NCBI RefSeq assembly: GCF_001556045.1
Contig: NZ_LSIC01000064.1
Location: 1-48,877 of the forward strand
DNA: 48,877 nt
Direction of reading: 5' to 3'
Source: Bradyrhizobium sp. CCH5-F6
GTDB taxonomy: Bacteria > Pseudomonadota > Alphaproteobacteria > Rhizobiales > Xanthobacteraceae
Both the position numbers and the translations under genes were made by a program. Under the pieces are notes generated by a model. The model ran no database searches. It saw only the letters and a list, made by a program, of their open reading frames with translations, and was not told the origin of the DNA. Positions 1 through 8,700 of this stretch are shown piece by piece. The stretch's first letter is position 1. The number at the start of each line of letters is the position of its first letter.

Positions 1-302
1 GCGTCCACCGCAAGCCCGGCTCGCGAACATGACGACCACACGATCGCCCCTCAAGAATGAGCCGGGATGGACGACACATACGGCAAATCAGAAATTCGGT
101 AAAGTGGAATATTTTCATTGGGAGGGGTTGACGGGGGCGTCGGTGTTTTGCCCGACGGGCATTTCCCGCGAGGCAAAGGTGTACCCCACAGGCTGATGCC
201 ACCGGACCACCCGTTGCACCAACCTCAGCAAGCGAAGAGGCAGGGTCGAAAAGTCCTTTGCCGCAGGTGAATTTCAATCAGCACCGCGCCGGCGGCGCCA
301 GC
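1..302. other. Intergenic, no gene recognised
   Basis: This is non-coding sequence downstream of the leftmost minus-strand gene. No reading frame here resembles a protein, and I see no RNA gene or clear hairpin with a T-run. It may carry the operon's termination region. Confidence 0.5.
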
Positions 303-1289
303 TCAATTCACCTGGGCACCCGAATACTTCACAATCGGCGTCCACTTCTTCACCTCGCTCGCGATAAAGGCCTTGAAGGCCTCAGGGGTCGAGCCCTGGA
401 CGATGAAGCCCTGCGCCGCAAAGTAATCCTTGATGTCAGGAGATTGCAGCGCCTTGTTCACTTCCGCGCTCAGCTTTTCAACCACCTCGGGCGGCGTGCC
501 GGCCGGCGCAAACAAGCCTTGCCATGACAGCGCCTCGAACCCCTTCAGTCCCGCTTCATCCAGCGTCGGCACGTCCGGCAGCAGGGGGTGCCTGGTTTTC
601 GAGGTGACGGCCAGCGCGCGAATCTTTCCGGCCTGAATCTGCGGCATCAGCACCAGGACATCGCCGAACGTGACCTGGATCTGACCGCTCATCAGGTCGG
701 TGAGCATGGCGGCGCTGCCGCGATAGGGAACGTGCACCATCGAGACATCGGCCGCCTGCTTGTACATCTCGCCGGTGAGATGCATCGACGTGCCGTTGCC
801 AGCCGAGCCGAAACTCAACTCGCCCGGTTTCGACTTGGCGAGGGCGAGAAACTCGGCTGCCGTGTTCGCCTTCACGTCGGGGTTGACGGCCAGCACCAGC
901 GGCGCAGTCACCAACGTCGACAGCGGCGCGAAGTCCTTGATCACGTCGTAGGGCAATTTCGGGTACAGCGCCTGCGCGATGGCGTTGCTGCCGGTGACGC
1001 CGGCCAGCAGGGTGTAGCCGTCGGGTGCGGATTTGGCTACGAAGTCGGCGCCCACGGCGCCGCCGGCGCCGGGTCGATTGTCGACCACGACCGGCTGGCC
1101 CCAGGCCGCGGCGAGCTTCTCGCCCACACGACGCGCGAGCACGTCGGTGCTGCCGCCCGGTGCAAAAGGCACGACGATGTGGATCGCCTTGTTCGGGTAG
1201 TTGGCTTGCGAATGACCCGGCGCGGGCAGCAGCATCGCGAGGCCGGCCAACGCCAGCGTCGCGCGGCGCGAAATCAGGAAGCGGATCAT
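303..1289 (-). CDS. TctC-type periplasmic substrate-binding protein (Bug family)
   Basis: This 328-aa protein has an N-terminal signal peptide (basic MIRFLISRR, hydrophobic core, cleavage near GHSQA), then the start typical of Bug/TctC receptors (YPNKAIHIVVPFAPGG) and the family signatures VDNRPGAGG and APDGYTLL. Members bind carboxylates or related small solutes in the periplasm, often for tripartite tricarboxylate transporters; no TctA/TctB membrane gene lies in the window. The reading frame continues upstream into hyuB, but the ATG at 1289 is chosen because AAGGAG (1296-1301) sits 6 nt before it and the signal peptide begins there. Its ATG overlaps the hyuB stop by 4 nt (ATGA), so it is the last gene of the operon. 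The substrate is unknown; the enzymes upstream suggest an amide, lactam or amino-acid-like compound. Confidence 0.93.
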   Translation of the reverse strand: MIRFLISRRATLALAGLAMLLPAPGHSQANYPNKAIHIVVPFAPGGSTDVLARRVGEKLAAAWGQPVVVDNRPGAGGAVGADFVAKSAPDGYTLLAGVTGSNAIAQALYPKLPYDVIKDFAPLSTLVTAPLVLAVNPDVKANTAAEFLALAKSKPGELSFGSAGNGTSMHLTGEMYKQAADVSMVHVPYRGSAAMLTDLMSGQIQVTFGDVLVLMPQIQAGKIRALAVTSKTRHPLLPDVPTLDEAGLKGFEALSWQGLFAPAGTPPEVVEKLSAEVNKALQSPDIKDYFAAQGFIVQGSTPEAFKAFIASEVKKWTPIVKYSGAQVN

Positions 1290-2923
1290 GAGTAACTCCT
1301 TGCGGGTGGATTGGCGGCTTCGGCTGGAGCCAGGGATCCCCAGCCGCCGCCGCCAGCGGTTTCGATGATCAACAGGTCGCCGGCGGACCACGCGATGCGG
1401 GCGCGCGCAGGCAAGAGCTCGACCGCTCCGTCCACACGCAAAACCCGGGCCATCGACGTGGCGCCGGCTCGACCGCCTCGCGCGCCGCGCGCACGGCCGA
1501 CATGGCGCTCGCCGCGATAGGCGATCCACCCCTGGCCTTCGAGCAGCCGATAGGCGCGCCGCACGCCGTCGCCGCCGCATTGCAGACCGGCGCCGCCGCT
1601 GCCGCGGCGGATCTCGTAGCATTCCACACGCAGCGGCGCTTCGGTCTCGATCACCTCCACGGGGGTATTGCGCGCATTGCCGACGTCGGTGGAGACGCCG
1701 GCGCGGCCGGGCGCGTGGACGCTGGCGCCGGCGCCGCTGGCAATGATCTCGGTGAACATCCAGCGTCGCCCGTCGACCCGCGTGCCGCTGAGCGCGAGGA
1801 CGGTGGCCACCCCGGCGTGCGGCGCCACGCCCGTCCCGCTTGCCGACTGTGACCAGGCTCCGAGAATCGCGTTGCAGGCCAGCTTAACGGTCGCCGTGCG
1901 CGCATTGACCGCCGCCGGCAGCGCCGGATTGACCAGGCTGCCGGGTGGAAGCTTCAGCGTCAGTGGCGCGAGGCAGCCGGCATTGTTGGGTGCATCCGGT
2001 GCCAGCGTGCGCATGAAGAAAAGAGTCGCCGACAGCATCGCCGCCGGCGATGCATTGAGGGGCCCTCTCACCTGCGGCGCGGTCCCCTCGAAGTCGATCG
2101 CCAGTGTGTCGCCCTGCTTGCGCAAGCTCACCACGATGGAAACCGGCGCGGTGTCGACGCCATCGCCGTCGAGTTGATCGCGCCAGGTCCATTCTCCGTC
2201 GGGCGCGGACGCAAGGGCTGCGCGGGTCATGCGTTCGGTCTGCGCAATCAGGGCATCGCAAACCTCGGCAAAACGAGGTCCGGTGTGACGCGCGATCTGC
2301 TTCAGTTCGCGCGCGCCTTGCGTCAGCGCCGACCACTGCGCTTCCAGGTCGCCACGCAAATTGTCAGGCGTGCGTGAGTTGGCGGCCAGGATGGCGTCGA
2401 TATCGGGCCGCACACCTTCGGCGCTGCGCCAGCGCACCGGCGGCAGGCGCAGGCCCTCCTGGTACACTTCGGTTGCGTCGGGCGGAATGGAGCCGGCGGC
2501 CATGCCTCCGACATCCTGATGGTGCAAATTGGCGGCGGCGAAGGCGATCACCTCGCCATCGTGGAAGACCGGGTGGACCAGAGCCAGGTCCGGCAGATGC
2601 GTGCCGCCGGACCAGGGGTCGTTGAGCAGATAGGCGTCGCCCTCGGACATCGTTGCGAGCGGAAAGCGTGCGAGCACACCGGCAACGGCCGGAATCAGCG
2701 ATCCCAGCAACAACGGCAGCGAGCGCGCCTGGGCGAGCAAGCGTCCGTCCGGCAGGAACAGCGCCGCGGCACAGTCGCCGCTCTCGCGGGCGATGGACGA
2801 CACGGCGGCGCGCATCATGCCATGCTGCATGCGGTCGGCCGTGCCTTGCAGCGCCAGACGCAGCGGCTCCATGCGCAGGGCGATGACCGGATCAGGTGCG
2901 ACGTCGCGCGCGCGCTGGATCAT
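1286..2923 (-). CDS. hyuB: Hydantoinase B/5-oxoprolinase-family beta subunit
   Basis: This 545-aa protein is of normal length for HyuB. It has the family core GGTHLPDLALVHPVF followed by an AANLHHQDVGG segment, and a C-terminal GGDGVRRAYR/AGGGGWG region. With HyuA it forms an ATP-dependent cyclic-amide (hydantoin or 5-oxoproline type) hydrolase or a related carboxylase. The ATG at 2923 is used (protein starts MIQRARDVAP) rather than the further upstream in-frame start, because it overlaps the hyuA stop as ATGA and leaves the conserved N-terminal region intact. The 3' end overlaps the TctC gene start in the same way, so the two are probably translationally coupled. The actual substrate cannot be told from sequence. 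Confidence 0.92.
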   Translation of the reverse strand: MIQRARDVAPDPVIALRMEPLRLALQGTADRMQHGMMRAAVSSIARESGDCAAALFLPDGRLLAQARSLPLLLGSLIPAVAGVLARFPLATMSEGDAYLLNDPWSGGTHLPDLALVHPVFHDGEVIAFAAANLHHQDVGGMAAGSIPPDATEVYQEGLRLPPVRWRSAEGVRPDIDAILAANSRTPDNLRGDLEAQWSALTQGARELKQIARHTGPRFAEVCDALIAQTERMTRAALASAPDGEWTWRDQLDGDGVDTAPVSIVVSLRKQGDTLAIDFEGTAPQVRGPLNASPAAMLSATLFFMRTLAPDAPNNAGCLAPLTLKLPPGSLVNPALPAAVNARTATVKLACNAILGAWSQSASGTGVAPHAGVATVLALSGTRVDGRRWMFTEIIASGAGASVHAPGRAGVSTDVGNARNTPVEVIETEAPLRVECYEIRRGSGGAGLQCGGDGVRRAYRLLEGQGWIAYRGERHVGRARGARGGRAGATSMARVLRVDGAVELLPARARIAWSAGDLLIIETAGGGGWGSLAPAEAANPPARSYS

Positions 2924-4542
2924 GCCTTCGCCTCCAGCGCCAGCGTCTGATCCGGCGTCAACCGCCACGACCAGCCCGCCGGCACAAAGGCGGTGGTCAT
3001 CGGCGCGAACAGAGAATGCGGCCCCTCGCCTCGCGGCGGCAGCGAATCCCACGGGCTTTCGCTCGCCGCCAAGCGGACGGCGCTCTCGTCCGGACCGTAG
3101 AGCATGCCCAGCGCCGCCATCACGCCGGCGTGCGGCATCACCAGCACACGGCGCATACCGGCCAGTTCGGCGATCTCGGCCGCATGCTGCGCGCCGCCGC
3201 CGCCGATGGCGACGAGCACCGCATCCGCCGGATCGAGGTTGCGCTGGAAGGCGTGGGTCTTGAGCGCCTCCGCCATGCCGGCGGCGGCCGCGCTCACGAC
3301 GGCTTCAGCGGTGCGAAGCACCGACAAGCCGAGCGCGCCAGCCACGTCGCCAAGCGCGGCCTCCGCGGCGGCGCGATCCAGCACCATCCCGCCGGCCAGT
3401 CGGGTCGGCAAGCGGTCCAGGACGCACAGCGCATCGCTCAGCGTCGGCAAGTCACCGCCGAGACCAAAGGCGGCGGGCCCAGGCCATGCGCCTTGCGAGC
3501 GCGGCCCGAGGCGCAACGCACCGCCCGGCAGCACCGACACCACGCTGCCGCCCCCGATGCCGATGGACGTGATGTCCGCGCAGCGCTGGCGGATCGGCAA
3601 GCCGCCGCATTCCAGCGCGTCGGTAAAGGTCGGCCTGCCGTCGAGCAGAATGCTGATGTCGGCGCTGGTGCCTCCGATATCCAGAACGATCGCGGGACCG
3701 GAGGCTGCGAGGCCGGCGGCCACGCCTTGCAGCGCCGCGCAGGGACCGGACATGGCGAGACCGATCGGCTGCTCGGCGAGATCATGCCATGGCGCAGTGC
3801 CGCCGGCCGATCGCATCAGGCGCAGCGCAGGCAGACTGCGCACTGTCAGGGCCTCGGCCAACGTGTGCAGATAATCTGCGGCGAGCGGCTTGGCATAGGC
3901 GTCCAGCGCCGTGGTGAGCCAACGCTCGAACTCCCGCGGTTGCGGATCGACTTCGCAGGACAGGGAAACGTACAGGTTCGGAAGGCGCGCCTGCAGCGCC
4001 GCCCGCAGCGCGCGTTCATGCGTCGGATTGCGGTGCGAGAACAACAGACCGACCGCCAGCGCGCGCACGCCAGCGGCGCTCACTGCATCCGCAATGGCGT
4101 CCACGGCCGATAGTTCAAGTGGCTCCACCTCACGCCCCTCGGCATCAATGCGCCCGCCTATCTCGAAACGCAGCGGCTCCGGAAACAGCTTTGCTTCGGG
4201 CACGGCCGGCATGATCACCGGCTCATACAGCTCCTTGCGGTCCTGGCGCGCCAGCACCGGCACGTCGCGCATGCCGCGCGTCAGGACGAGGGCCACCGGC
4301 GGCTCGTTCAGCTCCAGCAGCAGATTGGTGATCACGGTGGAGCCGTGCACGACGCGGCCGACGTCATCTGCCCCGATGCCCGCCTGCGCGCACAGCCGAT
4401 CGAGTGCCTCGACGACCGGCTCCGCCAGCCGGCGTCCGGCGCGCGGATGTTTGAGCGATGCAACATGCCCGTCGCTCCGCAAGGCCACCGCATCGATGAA
4501 GGTGCCACCCATGTCGACGGCGAGCGACCAGGACGCGCTCAA
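2920..4542 (-). CDS. hyuA: Hydantoinase A/5-oxoprolinase-family alpha subunit
   Basis: This ASKHA-fold ATPase subunit starts with the phosphate-binding strand SLAVDMGGTFIDAV near residues 6-19, followed by VVHGSTVITNLLLE, GIGGGSVVSV and VAIGGGGAQHA. At 540 aa it is shorter than the ~690-aa classical HyuA, but both ends of the ATPase core are present. No ATG lies close to the N-terminal motif except one inside it. The best start is TTG at 4542-4540, which overlaps the stop of the upstream oxidoreductase as TTGA, matching the ATGA overlaps elsewhere in this operon. It works with the HyuB encoded immediately downstream. Confidence 0.88.
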   Translation of the reverse strand: MSASWSLAVDMGGTFIDAVALRSDGHVASLKHPRAGRRLAEPVVEALDRLCAQAGIGADDVGRVVHGSTVITNLLLELNEPPVALVLTRGMRDVPVLARQDRKELYEPVIMPAVPEAKLFPEPLRFEIGGRIDAEGREVEPLELSAVDAIADAVSAAGVRALAVGLLFSHRNPTHERALRAALQARLPNLYVSLSCEVDPQPREFERWLTTALDAYAKPLAADYLHTLAEALTVRSLPALRLMRSAGGTAPWHDLAEQPIGLAMSGPCAALQGVAAGLAASGPAIVLDIGGTSADISILLDGRPTFTDALECGGLPIRQRCADITSIGIGGGSVVSVLPGGALRLGPRSQGAWPGPAAFGLGGDLPTLSDALCVLDRLPTRLAGGMVLDRAAAEAALGDVAGALGLSVLRTAEAVVSAAAAGMAEALKTHAFQRNLDPADAVLVAIGGGGAQHAAEIAELAGMRRVLVMPHAGVMAALGMLYGPDESAVRLAASESPWDSLPPRGEGPHSLFAPMTTAFVPAGWSWRLTPDQTLALEAKA

Positions 4543-5777
4543 CGGAAGCGCTCCGGCGAAAACGGCGTCAGGTCCACCTGCGTCGGACGTCCGGCCACCA
4601 GATGCGCGATCTCGCGGCCGGTCGCCGCGCCCATGCACATGCCCATATGGCCGTGGCCGAAGGCGAGCCAGGCGTTGTCGGCCGCGCGGACCGGACCGAC
4701 CACGGGCAAACTGTCCGGATGACAGGGACGATGGCCCATCCAGCGCGTGACGGAGGATGTGTCGAGGTGCGGGAACAGCTGCTGTCCCTGACGCAGCAGG
4801 GCGTCGGCGCGCGCCATGTTGGGCGGCGCCTTCAAGCCCGCGAACTCCACCGTGCCGGCGAGCCGAAGGCCCATGGCCATCGGGTTGACCATCAGATTGT
4901 GCTCCACCGCCATCACGGTGTGGCGGAGTGTCAAGTTCGAGCTCTGCACGGTGACATGGTAGCCGCGCTGCGTCTCCAGCATCACCGGGCTGTCGAGCTG
5001 TGCCGCCAATGCGCCCGACCAGGCCCCGGCTGCCACCACCACGCCGTCCGCCGCCAGCGGCTCGCCGCGCTCGAGCAGCACGGCCGTGACGCGCCGGCCC
5101 TGACGCTCGAAACCGCGGACGCGGTCCCGGACGTGACGCGCGCCGTCGGCGATACAGCGATTGTAGATCGCCTTGACGAGGGCAGACGGATCGGACGTGG
5201 AGCCGTTATCGGGCGCCAGAATGCCGAAGCGAAAACGTCCCTTCAGGTCCGGCTCGAGGCCTTCCAGCTCGTCCTGTTCGACGTCCAGCATCCGCACGCC
5301 CAGCGATCGTCGCAGGTTCATGCCCCAGGCCCACTGGGCCGCCGTCTCGCGAGAGGAAAAGACATACAGGCAGCCGCTACGCCGCACCAACTCGCGGGCA
5401 TCGGCATGGGCGAGCAGCGGATCGTAGCAGTCGAAGATGGGCGCCAGCAGCGAACGCAGCGCGGTGGCGATGCGCGTCACCTCTTCGCGTGATGAATGAC
5501 GCAGCATGCGCAGCAGCCACGGCGCCACCAGCGGCGCATAGGCCCAACGCACCGTCAGCGGTCCCAATGGGTCCAGCAGCCAGCGCGGGACCTTCTTCCA
5601 CATGCCCGGCATGCCCACCGGCAGGCAGGCACTGGGCGAAAGCGAGCCGGCATTGCCGAAGGAGCAGGCCTCGCCCGCGTCCAGCGGATCGACGAACGTC
5701 ACCGCGTGGCCGTCGCGCTGCAGCCAAGCCGCGGTGCAAGCGCCGACGATTCCGGTCCCTATGACGACAATGTGCAT
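4539..5777 (-). CDS. DadA-like FAD-dependent amino acid oxidoreductase
   Basis: This 412-aa DAO/DadA-family flavoprotein has the N-terminal Rossmann motif VIGTGIVGACTAAWL (G7-x-G9-xx-G12), the FAD-contact acidic region VDPLDAGEACSFGNAGSLS, and the C-terminal WMGHRPCHPDSLPVVG plus FGHGHMG signatures of D-amino acid dehydrogenase small subunits. Such enzymes oxidise D-amino or N-alkyl amino acids and pass electrons to the respiratory chain. An in-frame GTG exists at 5804, but the ATG at 5777 puts the Rossmann strand right at the N-terminus as in the family. It is the first gene of the operon that continues with hyuA, hyuB and the binding protein, and is divergent from a LysR gene. The substrate is unknown. 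Confidence 0.9.
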   Translation of the reverse strand: MHIVVIGTGIVGACTAAWLQRDGHAVTFVDPLDAGEACSFGNAGSLSPSACLPVGMPGMWKKVPRWLLDPLGPLTVRWAYAPLVAPWLLRMLRHSSREEVTRIATALRSLLAPIFDCYDPLLAHADARELVRRSGCLYVFSSRETAAQWAWGMNLRRSLGVRMLDVEQDELEGLEPDLKGRFRFGILAPDNGSTSDPSALVKAIYNRCIADGARHVRDRVRGFERQGRRVTAVLLERGEPLAADGVVVAAGAWSGALAAQLDSPVMLETQRGYHVTVQSSNLTLRHTVMAVEHNLMVNPMAMGLRLAGTVEFAGLKAPPNMARADALLRQGQQLFPHLDTSSVTRWMGHRPCHPDSLPVVGPVRAADNAWLAFGHGHMGMCMGAATGREIAHLVAGRPTQVDLTPFSPERFR

Positions 5778-5783
5778 GGAAGG

Positions 5784-5802
5784 GAATTCTGAGAAATAAT
5801 TC
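5784..5802. promoter_or_regulatory. Imperfect dyad near the oxidoreductase start
   Basis: GAATT and AATTC arms are separated by 9 nt, just upstream of the oxidoreductase ATG, in the 100-bp divergent promoter region shared with the LysR gene. It could be an activation-site half or simply AT-rich promoter DNA; no experiment supports it. Confidence 0.3.
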
Positions 5803-5836
5803 ACCCATCACACAAGCGAATTCTTTTAATACTGTC

Positions 5837-5851
5837 ATCAGGTTTTCTGAT
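5837..5851. promoter_or_regulatory. Candidate LysR-type operator (T-N11-A dyad)
   Basis: ATCAG-N5-CTGAT is a perfect 5+5 dyad containing the T-N11-A pattern typical of LysR-type recognition sites. It lies 28 nt before the LysR start and 60 nt before the divergent oxidoreductase start, which is the usual position for an autoregulatory LysR site. The assignment is inferred from position and symmetry only. Confidence 0.5.
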
Positions 5852-5879
5852 AACCGGTCCATTCGCGCGAGGAGATGTG

Positions 5880-6791
5880 ATGCGGCCCGCCGTTCTCTCC
5901 ACTCTGAGCCTGCGCCAGATGCGCGCCTTTGCCGCGGTCGCTCGCGCGGGCAGCTTCACGGCGGCGGCGCGACAGATCAACCTGACGCAGTCGGCCGTCA
6001 GCATGCTGGTTCAGCAGCTCGAGGACACCCTCGGTCTGAAACTGTTCGACCGCGGCGCGGTCGTGTTGTTGACGGCGGCCGGCGAGCAATTGCTTCCCCT
6101 GGCGCGCCGCATCCTGGACGACGTGCAACAGATCGCAGAGGGCGCTTCGGATCTTCGCTCCCTTCGCACCGGCCTGTTGCGCGTGGTCGCGCCACAGATG
6201 CTGGCATGCACGTGGGTGGCGGCAGTGCTGGGCGAATTCGAGCGGGCCCATCCGGATGTCGGCCTGCGCGTGACCGACGCGATGGCGGACGAGGTGGTGA
6301 GCATCGTGCGCCGGGGCGAGGCGGAACTGGGCGTTGGTCCCGAGCGCGCCACCGGCGAGGATGTCACCAGCACGTTCCTGATGGATGTACCGATCCGCGT
6401 GGTCTGCTCGGCGAAGCACCCGTTGGCGAAGCAACGCGCCGTCTCGTGGAAAAAACTGCGCGACGAGCGCTGGGTCATTTATTCCAGCGAGTTCAACCGA
6501 CACCTGGAGAGCCTGCTGCATGCGCACGACAGCTCGCTTTCCATGCAGACCGCCGTCGAGGTCAAATATCTCACCACCGCCCTGGCGCTGGTCGGCGTAG
6601 GGACGGGCCTGGCCGCCGTTCCCGACTACGGACGGCTGTTCGCGCCGAATTTCGACGTGCGTTTCATCAAGCTGCGCGCTCCGGAAATCCGCCGCCGCTA
6701 CTATATCTATCAACGGCGGGGACTCGTGCTCTCACCGTCCGCGGAGGCGTTCGTCAAGCTGCTGCGCAGCGCGGCACGCAGCGATGGATGA
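5880..6791 (+). CDS. LysR-family transcriptional regulator
   Basis: This 303-aa LysR-type regulator has an N-terminal winged helix-turn-helix (LRQMRAFAAVARAGSFTAAA, then the recognition region NLTQSAVSMLVQQLE) and a periplasmic-binding-like effector domain from about residue 90. The ATG at 5880 is chosen over the GTG at 5877 because GAGGAG lies 5 nt before it. It is transcribed divergently from the DadA-hyuAB-TctC operon and most likely regulates that operon in response to its substrate. It is the last chromosomal gene before the island boundary. Confidence 0.92.
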   Translation: MRPAVLSTLSLRQMRAFAAVARAGSFTAAARQINLTQSAVSMLVQQLEDTLGLKLFDRGAVVLLTAAGEQLLPLARRILDDVQQIAEGASDLRSLRTGLLRVVAPQMLACTWVAAVLGEFERAHPDVGLRVTDAMADEVVSIVRRGEAELGVGPERATGEDVTSTFLMDVPIRVVCSAKHPLAKQRAVSWKKLRDERWVIYSSEFNRHLESLLHAHDSSLSMQTAVEVKYLTTALALVGVGTGLAAVPDYGRLFAPNFDVRFIKLRAPEIRRRYYIYQRRGLVLSPSAEAFVKLLRSAARSDG

Positions 6792-7040
6792 ATTCGTGCA
6801 CACGAATTTGCGAGCGCACGGCTCCCAAGAGTGGCCATAGAAGTCCTACGCCTGACAATCTGTCTGACGAGCGCGCGGCGTCGCCGGCCATCTTTTTCCT
6901 GACGATCCGATTGCGCTGCGTGCCCGGTAGATGATCTTCAGTCGCAATCATTGGCTCGCGCCAAATGAGACCGCCGGTGAGCCGGCGCTGTCGCAAAGCG
7001 CTTGGCGCGCCATCACCAGATCGTGGAAAATCGGTACGTT

Positions 7041-7060
7041 TGGTAGCGGGGGAGGGACTC
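7041..7060. repeat. attL, distal 20-bp copy of the tRNA-Met 3' end
   Basis: TGGTAGCGGGGGAGGGACTC is identical to 48369-48388; the bases on both sides differ between the copies. Around this copy, TTGGTAG (7040-7046) and CTACCAA (7062-7068) form a perfect inverted pair 15 nt apart. This is the layout expected for core-type integrase binding sites flanking the crossover. Sequence to the left is chromosome, to the right island. Confidence 0.9.
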
Positions 7061-7560
7061 TCTACCAATCGCGAAAATTCGCAAGTAACTTCAACGAAAT
7101 GTTATGTTTAGCGCCACCGGTGTCTCGTGCTGGTGATACATCAAGAGTGGTATGCCGACAACCTGTTGCCTTGAGTAAGACAGCTCACCAATCATTTGGC
7201 GGTCGGACCGTCCTATGACGGTTCACCCAATGGCACTTTCCACTCCGCCGATCCGTTTTTGGCTTTCGCAGCCGCTATGGCCCCGCTCAGTTCGGCCGCG
7301 GCATAGTCAGCGCCATCTGCCCGCACCATCGTGCAGTCCGGGAACCTCGGCAACGGAGCAGAAATACTTTCGGAAGCGCTGGGCTCGGTGACTGTCGTGT
7401 TCGATAGCCTGATCGACGGGCGCCGCTCTCGCTCGATGTCGGGAAAAAATGATCGGACTTTCCACCGACCACCAGCTTGGCTTGGCCCATCGTCTTGTAG
7501 CCCGTATCCGGTAACCCGATGCGAGGTGTCCGGGCAACCACCTATTGGCAGTACGCCGTT
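7061..7560. other. Left island end without a recognisable gene
   Basis: No convincing intact gene lies here. A minus-strand stretch (about 7215-7500) has open but mutually shifted frames with no start signal and no family I recognise, so it may be a decayed gene. Confidence 0.4.
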
Positions 7561-8121
7561 TCATACTTCGACGACGTGGTCCTCGATTGATGTGGCGCTT
7601 GTTCTTTTGTTTCCCTTCGCCGCGGCCCAGTCAATCGTACGCAAAGCGACGTTCTTGCGATCGAGGGCGCCCTCAATCTCGCGCCACTGCCGTCGAAACA
7701 CGGTCTCGGACGTTGGATCGACGCGAACAACCATTCCGGCTGTTGAGGATGCCCATATCCACGTCCAATCTAATAACCGCACCGCTGCATGTTCGTAGAT
7801 GGCGTCCTCATCCCAATCGAAGAAAGCCAATACGCATTCCTCGCGAGTATCTAGGTCTTCGATATCCTTCGTGAGATTATGATGACCTTTGCCTAACTGG
7901 TCGGCTGTCATCCAGGGAAGGTGAGAGACCCTAATCCGTAGAGCCTGCCGTACCGCCCTCACGATTAAACTAGAGCAGTCGATACCTCCATATCCTCGCC
8001 CACCAAAAACGTAGGGCAAGCCTCGTAAACGCAAGAGCGCTTTTTGAAATGCTAGTTCTTCACGGATCGGCAACTTAGGTTTGCCACCATCAACCGGCTT
8101 GATTTTCTGTATCGCCGCCAA
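7561..8121 (-). CDS. NlpC/P60-like cysteine peptidase-fold protein
   Basis: This 186-aa protein contains LPYVFGGRGYGGIDCSSLI (residues 35-53), which matches the NlpC/P60 active-site segment (Y-x-x-GG-x(4)-G-x-DCSGL) with the nucleophile at C49. A plausible catalytic His is H111 (YEHAAVRLLDW). No signal peptide is visible, so it would act in the cytoplasm or be exported by a dedicated route. NlpC/P60 enzymes cleave peptidoglycan peptides or act as amidases or acyltransferases. The gene overlaps the end of the upstream VRIRG-family gene by 32 nt, so the two are probably translated together. Whether it is a hydrolase, a processing protease or a toxin is open. Confidence 0.72.
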   Translation of the reverse strand: MAAIQKIKPVDGGKPKLPIREELAFQKALLRLRGLPYVFGGRGYGGIDCSSLIVRAVRQALRIRVSHLPWMTADQLGKGHHNLTKDIEDLDTREECVLAFFDWDEDAIYEHAAVRLLDWTWIWASSTAGMVVRVDPTSETVFRRQWREIEGALDRKNVALRTIDWAAAKGNKRTSATSIEDHVVEV

Positions 8122-8551
8122 GACTTTGAGCCCCTTCGACTACCGGTGGCCAAGCCTTCGTGGCCGTGAGAGAGAATGGCTTCCCACGAAGGACTTCGTC
8201 TCTAATCATCGAATTTGCAGAAATCGTCATTATCCCGATCACTGCGTCAAACGTGTAGTCGATGGTTGGCCAGAAGGGAGGAATGTAAAGAAGTAGTTCA
8301 AGGCCATCCTTGAGAAGTTGATTGTCTTTGCATTCAGTTAGAACGACAATACCCGGGTTTCCCGGCTTTACTCGCCCGGCCACTTCCGTCTCTTCCTTGC
8401 CAAGCCGGATGACCCCATGGACGCGCGCACGGTCCGCATGGATAATGTTCAAACCTCCCGTCAACCCAATCGGAGTTGCCCCCTCAATCGGCGCAGGCCT
8501 TTGTTCAAGCAGCGATAACGCCCATTTCCCGCGGATTCTAACGCTCGACAT
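8090..8551 (-). CDS. Small unknown protein, VRIRG family, copy A
   Basis: I do not recognise this 153-aa protein, but it is clearly paralogous to the protein at 19186-19593. Both start with SVRIRG followed by a W-x-L/I-S-L stretch, share GRVKPG, the striking YIPP[FW]WPT[IV]DY motif, and an IRD-x-x-LR segment. The region looks beta-rich, with no signal peptide or membrane segment. The ATG at 8551 is used because GGAGGA lies 4-5 nt before it; a longer frame exists but lacks this site. It is the first gene of a two-gene unit with the NlpC/P60-like protein, and is divergent from the LRR gene. Function is unknown; it could be a carrier, substrate, adaptor or inhibitor for its partner. Confidence 0.75.
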   Translation of the reverse strand: MSSVRIRGKWALSLLEQRPAPIEGATPIGLTGGLNIIHADRARVHGVIRLGKEETEVAGRVKPGNPGIVVLTECKDNQLLKDGLELLLYIPPFWPTIDYTFDAVIGIMTISANSMIRDEVLRGKPFSLTATKAWPPVVEGAQSLGGDTENQAG

Positions 8552-8700
8552 GAATCCTCCACGCGTTGAAAAATTATCGGCAAACAACGCTTGATGCTAC
8601 CTTAGTGATAGCTTTTGGCAAGACCCCGCGTTATGGTGGCAACGCTCTTGGGTCTGAGAAATTTACCCCACGGTACTATCAGCCAATTGCGGATCGTGAA

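Noticed and set aside
588..1295. Long plus-strand frame opposite the TctC-type gene
   Set aside because: His/Arg/Gln-rich shadow of a GC-rich coding region; no family resemblance and the minus-strand gene is clear.
7215..7500. Minus-strand protein-like stretch ending near 7216
   Set aside because: Protein-like pieces fall in different frames with no start signal and no recognised family; noted as a possible decayed gene only.
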